Below are positions 8,743 to 18,183 of a stretch of DNA of 64,000 nucleotides, one piece after another. The stretch spans positions 248,001 to 312,000 of the forward strand of contig JBAZBK010000001.1 of the NCBI GenBank assembly GCA_041671505.1, read 5' to 3'. The notes beneath the pieces were generated by a model. That model ran no database searches. It was given only the letters and a program-made list of their open reading frames with translations, and had not been told where the DNA came from. This stretch comes from JACPDH01 sp041671505 (GTDB lineage Bacteria > Acidobacteriota > Thermoanaerobaculia > Gp7-AA8). Made by a program: the position numbers and the translations under genes. The stretch's first letter is position 1. The number at the start of each line of letters is the position of its first letter.

Positions 8743-11628
8743 TCAATTCCCGTCGCGGCGGCCCGAGAGCTCCGTGTGAACGTCAACCTGCAGGTCCCAG
8801 CGAAGGACGCCGCGTGAGACATCGATCAGCTCGCGCGCTGCGAGCCGCCCGGCTCCGCACGCGTCGACCGGCAATGCCTCCATGGACGCAACATCGAAGC
8901 AGCCTCCATCCGTTAGGCCGGGCCCGCTGGCGACGTACAGGTGTTGCGCGGTCATCCACGCGCCGTATTGCTGCGTCACAGGCACGTCGCCCGGATTGCC
9001 CAGCAGGTTGCGCCCGAGGAAGGCGTACGGGGCCGGGTCGACTCCCATCAGCGCGAGCAACGTCGGCGCTACGTCGATCTGTCCGGCCCGGAGCGTCTTC
9101 TCGCCGTTGAGCTCCGGTGCTCCGGGAACGTGGATCATCAGCGGCACCCGGTCCGCGATGTAGTAGCCCGGCTCGGTCATGCGAATGCCCGTTGCCCTGG
9201 CAAAGGTCGCGTCCCATGGAAAACCGGCGGCATGATCGCCCCAGAGCACGACCACGGTGTCGTCGAGCATCCCCCTCTCCTCCAGCCCGGCCATGAGCTC
9301 ACCGAAGGCTTTGTCGAACAGGTGCATGGTGTGGAGGTAGTTCCCGAACCGAGTCCCCTCGAGCGAACCGAGGCGGAGCTCCTCGAGCTCGCGCGGAAAC
9401 TCGGAGAATGGGTGGTGGTTCGACAGCGTGATCAGCAGCGCGCAGAACGGCTTGCGCGTCGCCGCGAGCTTCGGCAGCATCTGGCGAAGGAAATCGCGAT
9501 CGTTGAGCCCCCAGCCAACGACCGGTCCGGGCTCGAATGCCTCTTCGAAGAGACTCGTGTTGAATCCGTACGCGGGATGAGTCACGCGCCGGTTCCAGAA
9601 GTTTCCGTCGAACGGGACAGCCGAAAGCGTTGCGTAGCCGCGCCCGCCGAGGATTCCCGCAATGCCGTGGAAGCGGTGGTCCCCGTAGCGAAACGCCGCC
9701 GCCCCGCGCAACGGAGGGAGGAGCGAGACCTGCGTCGCGAGCTCGGCGTCGGACGTCCGCCCCTGTGAGGTCTGGTCGGTGACGGCCGAAAACCACGCCG
9801 AGCGTGCCTTCCATCGATCGAGATTCGGCGTGACCTCCTGCCCGTCGACCTTGTACCCGAGAACGAAGCCCTGCATCGACTCGACCTGAATCATGAGCAG
9901 GTTCTTGCCCGAGGCGGCACCGAACCAGGGGCCTGCACCGGCGCGCTGCTCGCGGTGCGTCTCGAACCAGTCGACGATCGTATTTTGCCGCGACGCGGTC
10001 AGCGGCTCACGAAACAGGCGCGCGCGGAGATAGCCGGCTGCGTCCCAGCAGTGAAAGTTGACCGGCCCGATGCGCCTGACGACGAGCTCGCTCTTGAAGA
10101 CCTGCTCGAACGAGGTTGCCTCCCCAGGCCGCTTCAGGACGAGAGCCGAGGCCCCGGCAACGGTGAGCAGCATAAGGAGTGCGGCCGCGTACTTCCGGCC
10201 TGCTCGATCCGCAGGCTCGCGCAGCTTCCCAATCAGCATCGCGACGAGCGCTCCGGGCAAAAGGTCGGCGAGAACCCACGCGTCCCGGCCGCGCAGGAGC
10301 GAGGCGATGCTCGCGCCGACGTCGCCCGCCTGCCTCGCAGCGCCAATGGAGATCAGAGAGATGACGTCGCCGAAGAAACGTGCGTAGACGACGTCCGCGA
10401 GAAGCACGACGCTCACGAACGCGCCGACGAGCCACGCCAGCCAGGGTCGAGCCTTTTCATGCAGGAAGAGCAGAACGAGCCCGATGCCCGCGGCGCCGCC
10501 GAGAATCAGCCACCCCGATCCCTCGCCTGGCGGGCTCCCCATCTCGCCGAGCACGGTCCCCTGCTTCATGGCGAGCGCAAGGACGATCCACACGATGTCG
10601 GAGAGCCGCGCGACGCGGCGGAGCGGAGTGCCGGGCTCCCGCCGCCGTGCGACGATCACCAGCGCAAGGCATCCGAGTGCCACGGCCGTGGCGCCGTGGC
10701 GCGCCAGCGAAAGCTCCGGAAGAACGATGACCGCGATCGCCCGCTCCGGTGTCGGGTCGCGATCGGCGAACCAGCAGACGCCATCTTCGACCATGTCCCA
10801 CTGAAGCCGATAGCGACCGACGCGGTCTGGAATCTCGAGCGCGGCCGCGACCCACACCTCCCCACCCGGGCGCACCTCTGACGGAATCCGCGTTCGCGCG
10901 CCTTCGAACAGCACGACCGTTCCGTCGCTGCGCGTCCAGTGATACGAGACGTTGATCGGCCTCTCCGGTGTCCACGGCTCGGTGCCGTCATTTCTGAGGA
11001 GCATCGATACGGTCCGCCGCTCGCCTGAGACTGCAAACGCGGGCATCGCGCTCGAGACAGTCGTGAATGCGTGCGTCAGCGGGCCGCGGTCGATGTGGAC
11101 CGCAACTGGCACTGGCGGCGTCGGGTCGCGCTCCGAGACCCAGACGAGCCCTTCGCAGACGACATCCCACTGCAGCAGGTAGTCGCCGGGCGCGGTCGGA
11201 GTCAGGAGTCGAGCGTCGAGCGAAACCTCCTCGCCCGCGGGAACCTTTCCGACGAGATCGGTGCGCAGCCCGTCGCGCACGACGACGCGTCCGTCCGGTG
11301 TCAGCCAGTGATAGGCGACGCGGAAGTTCGACTCCGGGCTCCATGCGACCGAGCCGCGATTGCGCAGGACGAGGCGAGTTGTCGTTTCGGATCCGGTCAA
11401 GAGCGGCGACGGGAGCTTCACCGCGACGACCTCGAGATCCCATGCCCCCGGCGTGTCGGCCGCCACCTCACCCCTGACCGCTGCGACGAGCGAAGCAGCG
11501 GTGACGATCCACGTGGCGATGACCGGCAATACCAACAGCCGAAACAGACGGGACTCGCACAGATGATGCGCCGGAGCCGTGCTCCGAGTCGTCGAAAGGC
11601 AGCGGCTCGTTCGTGGAGAGTCAGTCAT
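8743..11628 (-). CDS. LtaS-type sulfatase-fold phosphotransferase with two Ig-like domains and membrane segments
   Basis: 961 residues. After an N-terminal hydrophobic segment (about 30-52) come two similar beta-sandwich repeats with the pattern LLRNDGTEPW / YHW / YRLQWD, resembling NBR1-type or CARDB-type domains. A membrane block follows (about 310-490), then an LtaS-like sulfatase domain. Diagnostic parts are NLLMIQVESMQ, the catalytic Thr in GRTSDAEL near residue 623, LITLSNHHPF and VVLWGDHAAGF. The family moves phosphoglycerol or similar groups onto envelope polymers. In a diderm the product is more likely a modified periplasmic glycan or lipid than lipoteichoic acid. Transcribed alone, divergent from the MerA-like gene. 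Confidence 0.8.
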   Translation of the reverse strand: MTDSPRTSRCLSTTRSTAPAHHLCESRLFRLLVLPVIATWIVTAASLVAAVRGEVAADTPGAWDLEVVAVKLPSPLLTGSETTTRLVLRNRGSVAWSPESNFRVAYHWLTPDGRVVVRDGLRTDLVGKVPAGEEVSLDARLLTPTAPGDYLLQWDVVCEGLVWVSERDPTPPVPVAVHIDRGPLTHAFTTVSSAMPAFAVSGERRTVSMLLRNDGTEPWTPERPINVSYHWTRSDGTVVLFEGARTRIPSEVRPGGEVWVAAALEIPDRVGRYRLQWDMVEDGVCWFADRDPTPERAIAVIVLPELSLARHGATAVALGCLALVIVARRREPGTPLRRVARLSDIVWIVLALAMKQGTVLGEMGSPPGEGSGWLILGGAAGIGLVLLFLHEKARPWLAWLVGAFVSVVLLADVVYARFFGDVISLISIGAARQAGDVGASIASLLRGRDAWVLADLLPGALVAMLIGKLREPADRAGRKYAAALLMLLTVAGASALVLKRPGEATSFEQVFKSELVVRRIGPVNFHCWDAAGYLRARLFREPLTASRQNTIVDWFETHREQRAGAGPWFGAASGKNLLMIQVESMQGFVLGYKVDGQEVTPNLDRWKARSAWFSAVTDQTSQGRTSDAELATQVSLLPPLRGAAAFRYGDHRFHGIAGILGGRGYATLSAVPFDGNFWNRRVTHPAYGFNTSLFEEAFEPGPVVGWGLNDRDFLRQMLPKLAATRKPFCALLITLSNHHPFSEFPRELEELRLGSLEGTRFGNYLHTMHLFDKAFGELMAGLEERGMLDDTVVVLWGDHAAGFPWDATFARATGIRMTEPGYYIADRVPLMIHVPGAPELNGEKTLRAGQIDVAPTLLALMGVDPAPYAFLGRNLLGNPGDVPVTQQYGAWMTAQHLYVASGPGLTDGGCFDVASMEALPVDACGAGRLAARELIDVSRGVLRWDLQVDVHTELSGRRDGN

Positions 11629-11813
11629 CGCCGATGCGCAATGATAGGCGGTCCCCGTACCGGCGCGCGCGTGGCGCGCGGTCGCGAGCCGAGCAACGCT
11701 CCCGCGAAACCGCCCGGTGCCGGATAATCAACCTTCGAAACCGGGACAATCGGATGGACGTCGAGTTCGTCCCTGATGGGAAAGCCCGACCCGGTCGATG
11801 AGTGGAGGACTCC

Positions 11814-13370
11814 GTGAATCAGGATGAACACATGACGCATGTCGAGCAGGCGGTAATCGAGCGATTGCCGCAGACCAGCCCCGCGGACGAGTTCAACCAG
11901 GAGCTCGTTCGCAACGTTCATCCGCTCGATTGGGTCAATCCGAAGCCCTCCGGCCGCTACAACCTCGTCGTCATCGGAGCGGGAACCGCCGGGCTGGTCA
12001 CAGCCGCGGGAGCGGCAGGCCTCGGGGCGCGGGTCGCGATCGTCGAAGGGAGGCTCATGGGGGGCGACTGCCTCAACGTCGGCTGCGTCCCGTCGAAGGG
12101 AATCATCAGCGCCGGCCGCGCCGCCGCCGCCGTGCGCCACGCGGGCGCCTTCGGCGTCGACGTGCCGGACGGTGTGAAGGTCGACTTCCCCGCCGCGATG
12201 CAGCGGATGCGGAGGCTGCGCGCGCATATCAGCAAGAACGACGGGGCGCGCCGATTTCGCGACCTCGGCATCGACGTCTTCTTCGGTCACGCGCGATTCG
12301 TCGACGACAGCACGGTGGAGGTCGGCGGCACGCGTCTCGAGTTCAAGCGGGCCGTCATCGCGACCGGCGCGCGCGCCGCGGCGCCTCCGATCGCCGGCCT
12401 GGACCGCGTCGACTATCTGACCAACGAGACGCTCTTCTCGCTGACCGAGCTGCCGTCGCGACTCGGCGTCATCGGAGCCGGGCCGATCGGCTGCGAGATG
12501 GCGCAGACGTTTGCGCAGCTCGGTTCCGAGGTCTTCCTCGTCGAGGCGGAGCACGGCATCCTGCCGATGGAGGACCGGGACGCCGCCGGCATCGTCCAGG
12601 AGACGATGGAGAGGGACGGCGTCAAGCTCCTCTGCTGCGGCAAGAAGCTCGAGATCAGGAACGAAGGGGGCATCCGCCTCGCGGTCGAATCGCACGGCAA
12701 AGGGTACGACGAGCCGATCGACAGGCTGCTCGTGGCCGTCGGCCGTGCGCCTAACGTCGAGAACCTGAACCTCGAGGCCGTCGGCGTCGACTATGACAAG
12801 AAGGGAGTGAAGGTCAACGAGCGGATGCAGACGACGAATCCGCGGATCTTCGCCGCGGGCGACGTCTGCTCGCGCTACCAGTTCACGCACGCGGCAGATT
12901 TCATGGCGCGCATCGTGATCCAGAACGCGCTGTTCGGGGGCCGGAAGAAGTCGACGTCGCTGGTCATGCCGTGGAGCACGTACACGACGCCGGAGATCGC
13001 GCACGTCGGTCTCTACGAGGGTCAGGCGAAAAAGGCAGGAATCGAGGTCGACACGTTCGTCCAGGAGCTTCGCGACGTCGACCGGGCGATCCTCGAGGGA
13101 GAAGACGAGGGGTTCGTCAAAATCCACGTGAAGAAGGGCACCGACACGATCGTCGGGGCGACGATTGTCGCGCGCAACGCGGGCGACATGATCTCCGAGA
13201 TTACCCTGGCGATGACCCACGGCCTCGGGCTCTCGAAGATCGGCAGCACGATTCACCCGTACCCGACCCAGGCCGAGGCGATTCGCAAGCTCGGCGATCA
13301 GTTCAATCGCACGCGGCTGACGCCCTTCGTGAAGGGGCTCTTCAACACGTGGCTGAAGTGGACCCGGTGA
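11814..13370 (+). CDS. Mercuric reductase-like pyridine nucleotide-disulfide oxidoreductase
   Basis: 518 residues from GTG 11814, chosen because GGAGGA ends about 4 nt upstream; an earlier GTG at 11802 and an ATG at 11832 are alternatives. Domains in order: an about 40-residue N-terminal extension, FAD-binding NLVVIGAGTAGLVTAAG, redox disulfide GGDCLNVGCVPSKG, NAD(P)-binding GVIGAGPIGCEMAQTFA, FAD motif FAAGDVCSRYQFTHAA, and a dimerisation domain with THGLGLSKIGSTIHPYPT. It lacks the N-terminal HMA domain and the C-terminal vicinal Cys pair of true MerA. It is therefore reductase-like, with an unproven substrate. The next two genes on the strand follow closely. Confidence 0.85.
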   Translation: MNQDEHMTHVEQAVIERLPQTSPADEFNQELVRNVHPLDWVNPKPSGRYNLVVIGAGTAGLVTAAGAAGLGARVAIVEGRLMGGDCLNVGCVPSKGIISAGRAAAAVRHAGAFGVDVPDGVKVDFPAAMQRMRRLRAHISKNDGARRFRDLGIDVFFGHARFVDDSTVEVGGTRLEFKRAVIATGARAAAPPIAGLDRVDYLTNETLFSLTELPSRLGVIGAGPIGCEMAQTFAQLGSEVFLVEAEHGILPMEDRDAAGIVQETMERDGVKLLCCGKKLEIRNEGGIRLAVESHGKGYDEPIDRLLVAVGRAPNVENLNLEAVGVDYDKKGVKVNERMQTTNPRIFAAGDVCSRYQFTHAADFMARIVIQNALFGGRKKSTSLVMPWSTYTTPEIAHVGLYEGQAKKAGIEVDTFVQELRDVDRAILEGEDEGFVKIHVKKGTDTIVGATIVARNAGDMISEITLAMTHGLGLSKIGSTIHPYPTQAEAIRKLGDQFNRTRLTPFVKGLFNTWLKWTR

Positions 13371-13435
13371 CAAGTGCCCTAACAGATACCCGGCGACGAC
13401 ATGACTGAATCATGTGCTCCACCCGAGGCCCTGAG

Positions 13436-14551
13436 ATGACGATGCGAAGAGTGGTTCTGCTCGGAGGAGGGCACGCGCACGTCCACGTCCTTTCCCGCGC
13501 CGCCCTCGCTCCGCTCCCTGGCGCCGAGATCGTGCTCGTCTCGCCCTTCGAGCGGCACCACTACTCGGGGATGGTGCCGGGCTATCTCCAGGGAACCTAC
13601 GGGGAGAACGAACTGGCCTTCGACCTCCGCGCGATCGCCGCGCGGGCGGGCGCGCGTTTCGTGCAGGCGAAGGCCGAGCGTATCGATGCCGGAGCGCGCA
13701 CGGTGGAGCTGAACGGCGAGCGACTCTCCTGGGATCTGCTGTCCGTCGACGTCGGCTCGGAGCCGGCGGGCCTCGAAACACCAGGAGCGCGCGAGCACGC
13801 CTACAGCGTCCGTCCGATGAGTCGCGCAGTAGCTCTGCGCCGACGCGCCGAAGAGCTCTTGTCCGCGTCACGCGAGCGGAGTGTCGCCATCGTCGTGGTG
13901 GGCGGTGGGGCGGCCGGTGTCGAGGTGGCGCTGGCACTCGAGCGACTCGGCCGCGGCCGCGGCTCCCGGCCGGACGTGACCATCGTCGAGGCCGAGGGAC
14001 GGCTGCTCGCGGGATTTTCATCGAGGCTCCGGCGCCTCGCCGAAGGCTTGCTCTTCAATCGCCGCATCCACATTCGAACCGGGCGAACGGTCTCTCTCGT
14101 CAGACCCGAAGGCGTGGGATTCGACGACGGCACCGACGCGCCATCAGATCTGACGATCTGGCTCACTGGCGCGGCCCCGCCGGCGCTCTTCGCGCGGTCT
14201 GACGTCCCGAAGGATCCGCACGGCTTCCTTTTCGTCGACGAGACGCTTCGCGCGGTCGACGGCGCGCAGATTTTCGGCGCGGGCGACTGCATCGGAATCG
14301 CCGGCCATCCCAGTCTCGCCAAGGCGGGCGTCTACGCGGTCCGCGAAGCTCCCGTCCTCGAGCACAATCTGCGCGCCGCGCTCGAAGGCCGCCCTCTCCG
14401 CCGCTACCGGCCTCAGGAGTCCTATCTCGCGCTGATGAACAGCGCGGACGGAAGCGCCCTCTGGCGCTGGCACGCGCTGAGCGGGCACTCCGCGATGGCC
14501 TGGCGCGCGAAGAACGCCATCGATCGCGCCTTCATGAGGCGCTATCAGTGA
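13436..14551 (+). CDS. FAD-dependent oxidoreductase of the SelD-associated family (TIGR03169-like)
   Basis: About 371 residues if the ATG at 13436 is used; starts at 13412 and 13442 are also open. The N-terminus VVLLGGGHAHVHVLSRAAL is the Rossmann FAD loop. SGMVPGYLQGTYGENE near residue 43, IVVVGGGAAGVEVALALE near 150 and IFGAGDCIGIAGHPSLAKAGVYAVR near 280 are hallmarks of the family often fused to or encoded beside selenide,water dikinase (SelD). That family also occurs in species lacking selenium use, so its role is unknown. Its presence is notable because two probable selenoprotein genes occur at 28-31 kb. Its stop overlaps the GTG start of the radical SAM gene. Confidence 0.75.
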   Translation: MTMRRVVLLGGGHAHVHVLSRAALAPLPGAEIVLVSPFERHHYSGMVPGYLQGTYGENELAFDLRAIAARAGARFVQAKAERIDAGARTVELNGERLSWDLLSVDVGSEPAGLETPGAREHAYSVRPMSRAVALRRRAEELLSASRERSVAIVVVGGGAAGVEVALALERLGRGRGSRPDVTIVEAEGRLLAGFSSRLRRLAEGLLFNRRIHIRTGRTVSLVRPEGVGFDDGTDAPSDLTIWLTGAAPPALFARSDVPKDPHGFLFVDETLRAVDGAQIFGAGDCIGIAGHPSLAKAGVYAVREAPVLEHNLRAALEGRPLRRYRPQESYLALMNSADGSALWRWHALSGHSAMAWRAKNAIDRAFMRRYQ

Positions 14552-16062
14552 CGGGCAGACCCAGCCTGAAGAGGCTTCTTGACCTCTTCCTCGACCCGGT
14601 CACGCCCGAGAAGCGGCGCCTTCTCGCGGAGCGTTGGGCCAGCCTTGATCCGTCGATTCGCGTTCCGACGCAGGGGTTAGGCCAGAAGGCCACGGGCTGC
14701 GGCGCCACGATCGGCATCCAGCCGCGCTGTGACTTCGCCTGCACCGGTTGCTACCTTGGCGACGCGGCGAATCGGGTTCCGGCGCTTCCGACGTCGGCGA
14801 TCCTCGGGCAGCTCCGCCAGCTTCGCGCATTTCTCGGCCCCAAGAGCAACGTCCAGATCACGGACGGCGAGGTCACGCTTCGTCCCGTCGACGAGCTGAT
14901 CGAGATTCTCCGCTACGCGCGCGCCATCGGAGTCGTGCCGATGCTGATGACTCATGGCGACACGTTCCGCACGCAACCTGGACTTCTCGCGCGGCTCGTC
15001 GGCGAGGCGCTGCTGACCGAGGTCTCGATTCACGTCGACATCACCCAGCGAGGGAGGATGGGCTATCGCGCCCCGCGGAGCGAAGCCGAGCTCATGCCTC
15101 TCCGCGACGAGTTCGCCGCGATGATCCGCGAGGTTCGACGGACGACCGGCCGACGGCTTCGTGCCGCCACGACAATGACCGTCACGCGGCAGAACCTCCC
15201 CGAGATCGGCGACATCGTCCGTTGGACCGTGCGGAATCGCGATGCATTTTCGCTGATCAGCCTTCAACCGGCCGCGCAGGTCGGGCGCACGCGCAAGCGG
15301 CTCGAAGGGGTCACGGCAAGGGAGCTGTGGGACGAAGTCAGCAGGGCGACCAGCGAGTACGGCGCCACGCTCGCCGACGCCGAACCGCTCCACTTCGGCC
15401 ACCCCGACTGCACGCGCATCGTTCCGCTCATGGCGATCGAGCGCGAGGGAGAGGCGCGCCCCTGTCTGATGCAGCTGATCCGCGACATGGAAGAGGATCG
15501 CACGATCCTGCAGGAATACACCGACACCGGCCTGTTAGGCATGGCCTTCCGCGACGACCGCCCTCTCGAGATGGCTGCGCGCGCCCTGGGGGCGATCCGC
15601 ACGAGGCCGTCGTGGTTCGTCGGCCGCGCGCGCCGCTGGGTGGACCAGCGCCTCACGGACGCGGTCGGCACGGCGCTCATCCCTCTGGCTCTCGACGCGC
15701 TTCGGGGCAAGGTGAGCGTGAGCGGCGTCACCATTACGAGCCATCACTTCATGTCGCCGGAAGAGACCGCCACCGATCGCGGACGCGAGAGGCTCGACGC
15801 CTGCGTCTTCCGCCTGCCTTACAAGGGACAGATGGTGCCGATGTGCCAGATGAACGCGATGGGCGTGCGCGATCAGCTCTACGGCGAGATCATCGAGGGC
15901 GCCGGACATGAGGCCATCGCGGACTTCGCCCTGGACTGCACGATCGTGCCGGATTCCGTAGAGCAACCCGGTTCGGCGTCGCCAACGCAGGCGCCATACA
16001 AATCGGCGCTGGCGAATCAGAACGGCAGGCTGATCCCGCCGGTGAATTGCCCTCCATCCTGA
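14548..16062 (+). CDS. Radical SAM protein of unknown substrate
   Basis: 504 residues, GTG start overlapping the previous stop (GTGA at 14548-14551). The 4Fe-4S/SAM motif is CDFACTGCYLG (C-x3-C-x2-C) near residue 60. VQITDGEVTL and a TIM-barrel-like run with VSIHVDITQRGRMGYRAPRS follow. C-terminal cysteines (HPDCTRIVPLMAIEREGEARPCLMQ, and MVPMCQMNAMG) might bind an auxiliary cluster. The 3' end overlaps the convergent outer membrane protein gene by 46 bp. Coupling to the SelD-associated flavoprotein suggests the two work in one pathway. The reaction cannot be named. Confidence 0.8.
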   Translation: MTGRPSLKRLLDLFLDPVTPEKRRLLAERWASLDPSIRVPTQGLGQKATGCGATIGIQPRCDFACTGCYLGDAANRVPALPTSAILGQLRQLRAFLGPKSNVQITDGEVTLRPVDELIEILRYARAIGVVPMLMTHGDTFRTQPGLLARLVGEALLTEVSIHVDITQRGRMGYRAPRSEAELMPLRDEFAAMIREVRRTTGRRLRAATTMTVTRQNLPEIGDIVRWTVRNRDAFSLISLQPAAQVGRTRKRLEGVTARELWDEVSRATSEYGATLADAEPLHFGHPDCTRIVPLMAIEREGEARPCLMQLIRDMEEDRTILQEYTDTGLLGMAFRDDRPLEMAARALGAIRTRPSWFVGRARRWVDQRLTDAVGTALIPLALDALRGKVSVSGVTITSHHFMSPEETATDRGRERLDACVFRLPYKGQMVPMCQMNAMGVRDQLYGEIIEGAGHEAIADFALDCTIVPDSVEQPGSASPTQAPYKSALANQNGRLIPPVNCPPS

Positions 16063-17939
16063 CCGTAGGCCCAATTGACGACGAGGCCGACGTTCGGCCG
16101 ATTCAAGACTCGCATGCTCATCCCGGGATTCACGTTGAACTTCCCGCCGAAGGAGTCATCGAAGACCTGTCCCGCATCGACGAATGGCGAGAGCTCCACG
16201 TCCATCGGCATGCCTATGACGACCACATGCATCACCTGAATGCGAAGCGCCATGCTCGCGTAGACGGAGTTGTCGCCATGGAAGCGCCCTTCGCCGAAGG
16301 CGCGCAGATTCCTCGCGCCGCCGAGAGTCGGCTGAGCCCAGAAGGGCAGATCGCCGTCGCCTGTTGTCAGCTGCCACTCGTTCCGCGCGACGAGCGTATA
16401 GCGCTGGCCCGGCGACGACCAGTACTGCGTGCCGATCGCCTCGAAACGGGCCCAGTCGTCCGCCACCAGCGGCCCGCTTCCAGAAGACATCTGGTTGTAC
16501 TCCGCGCGCAAACGCACGTAGGTGCCGGCGCTCGGCGTGAACTCCTGGTTTCGCTTGTCGTACACGAGCGTCACTCGCTCGCTCACGACGGTGCCACCCT
16601 CGAGCCCCGGTGTGTCGGCGTATGCCGCGAGCGTCGAGGGCAGTTCCTCGCCGAGTGTGTCGGCCGGATCGTCGATCTCGACGTCACGGAGTCCCACGCC
16701 GAAGGCGGCACGCCAGTAAGTCGTGAAGTTCCGGTAGAAGTCTGTGGTGCCGCCGAGCTCCCGCTGCGCGTAGGCGCTCTCGTCGCTCGCTTCCTGGTCG
16801 GCGCCAACGCCGAAGAAACGAAACCGCCCGTCGTCGAACGCGTCGAGCTGAACCTCGTAACCGTACCTGCCGTTCCTCCGTGTGAGGTTCTCGAGGTGGA
16901 AGCTGACTCCGGCGGATCCTTCCTCGGAGACGAAACCGTTCAGCCAATAGTTATGAAATGCGGCGGGACAGCTGAGCACGTCGAACTCGGCAGTGGTCCC
17001 CAGATATTCGTTGTCGACGAGCCGGGCGTTTACCGCGCCGGTGCCGATTCCCTCGACCGTCGTATTGACGAATCCGAAGCCGAGGCCGGCGGAAGTGCCG
17101 CCATTCCTGCTCTCGACGAAGATCGGCATCGTGACGGAACGGACGATCTTGCCGTGGTTCTCCGGGTCCTTCCACACCTTGTGCAGCACGCGGGCGAGGC
17201 CCGTCGTCTCCGGAAGCTCGAAGAAAAACGTGTCGAGGCCATAGCCGAGGTGAACCACGGGCGCCTGCACGTGCAAGTCATCCGAGGGCTGCACGAACGG
17301 GACGGGCGCGGAGCTCATCTCGCCGGAAGCTCCGTCAGCCCGGATGTCGATGCTCGTTTCGTGCCGCTCCGCGATATGCGAGCTCAGGTGCCCAGCGTTC
17401 AGGCCCGGAGTGTAGGTTAGGCGAGCGACGACTCGGTGCTCGCCATGGATACAGTCCGGCTTGACGTGGATCGGGATGACGACGCTGATTCTCCCTTTGT
17501 ACACGCGTGTGACGCCGAGATTGACGGGGATCCCCTCGACGCGCGCCTTCGGCCAATCAGGCTTTCCGAAGTCGACGCAGGGCTGCTCTTCGAGCACGAG
17601 CCTCGTCGGGCCGGGAGATCGAACCTCGCCCTCGGCAGCACCGATCCAGAATCCGTCCGGAATTGCGATCTGGAGGACGAGGAACGACCGCGCTCCGGGA
17701 CGAAGCGCCGGCTGTGTCGCCTGGAGTGAAACAGCGATCGGCTGGTCGACCGTCACTTGGACGGAGGGCACAGACTGCGCCCCTAGTGCTGTCGACGCCA
17801 TCAGCGCAACCGCCATGATCGTTGGGCGAAAGCCCGTCGCCACATGTGATCGACGAGCGCTCAATGTGTGTGCTTCGCCTCGTGTATCGAACTGATCGCC
17901 TGCAGGTGCCGTAACTTCGCGGTCGAAATCGCTTCGCAT
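16017..17939 (-). CDS. Outer membrane D15/BamA-type beta-barrel with DsbD-like N-terminal domain
   Basis: 640 residues. GGGAGA upstream supports the ATG at 17939, which gives a long leader before the hydrophobic TIMAVALMASTALGA; ATG 17816 is an alternative. Residues about 55-185 (PGARSFLVLQIAIPDGFWIG, YKGRISVVIPIHVKPDC, RLTYTPGLNAG) resemble the N-terminal immunoglobulin-like domain of DsbD. The last about 400 residues are an aromatic-rich barrel ending LGGARNLRAFGEGRF, ELSPFVDAGQVF and the terminal Phe in GGISLPF, typical of bacterial surface antigen D15. The pairing of the two domains is unusual. The 3' end overlaps the radical SAM gene. Confidence 0.75.
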   Translation of the reverse strand: MRSDFDREVTAPAGDQFDTRGEAHTLSARRSHVATGFRPTIMAVALMASTALGAQSVPSVQVTVDQPIAVSLQATQPALRPGARSFLVLQIAIPDGFWIGAAEGEVRSPGPTRLVLEEQPCVDFGKPDWPKARVEGIPVNLGVTRVYKGRISVVIPIHVKPDCIHGEHRVVARLTYTPGLNAGHLSSHIAERHETSIDIRADGASGEMSSAPVPFVQPSDDLHVQAPVVHLGYGLDTFFFELPETTGLARVLHKVWKDPENHGKIVRSVTMPIFVESRNGGTSAGLGFGFVNTTVEGIGTGAVNARLVDNEYLGTTAEFDVLSCPAAFHNYWLNGFVSEEGSAGVSFHLENLTRRNGRYGYEVQLDAFDDGRFRFFGVGADQEASDESAYAQRELGGTTDFYRNFTTYWRAAFGVGLRDVEIDDPADTLGEELPSTLAAYADTPGLEGGTVVSERVTLVYDKRNQEFTPSAGTYVRLRAEYNQMSSGSGPLVADDWARFEAIGTQYWSSPGQRYTLVARNEWQLTTGDGDLPFWAQPTLGGARNLRAFGEGRFHGDNSVYASMALRIQVMHVVVIGMPMDVELSPFVDAGQVFDDSFGGKFNVNPGMSMRVLNRPNVGLVVNWAYGQDGGQFTGGISLPF

Positions 17940-18161
17940 CGAACTCTCCCATCAGCGCTGACGAGCTCCTTCCGGAGGCCGGTCGCTGTCGTCTCTCCCC
18001 GCTCTGCGATGCGTTCGCGAACTGACGGCACATGGCGTCGGGAATGCTGGGGTACACGACGAGTCGACGCGTCAGATGATTGACATCCTCCTCGAGGGAG
18101 AGCGGGGCGCGGCAGGAGTGAATGGCGCGCCGAGGATGCAATCAGCGCGGAGGTCCGTCCG

Positions 18162-18179
18162 TATCCCCTCCAGGGGATA
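18162..18179. promoter_or_regulatory. Perfect palindrome, probable CsoR-type operator of the mer-like operon
   Basis: TATCCCCT-CC-AGGGGATA is an exact inverted repeat with 8-bp arms that ends 4 bp before the merT ATG and includes its AGGGGA ribosome binding site. AT flanks around G/C tracts are typical of operators of CsoR/RcnR repressors. The last gene of the operon encodes such a repressor, so autoregulation is inferred. Binding here would block both transcription and the translation start region. Confidence 0.6.
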
Positions 18180-18183
18180 TGAC

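Noticed and set aside
11814..13370. Calling this gene merA
   Set aside because: It lacks the HMA domain and the C-terminal Cys pair needed for Hg(II) handling in true MerA, and it is 5 kb from the merTP operon.
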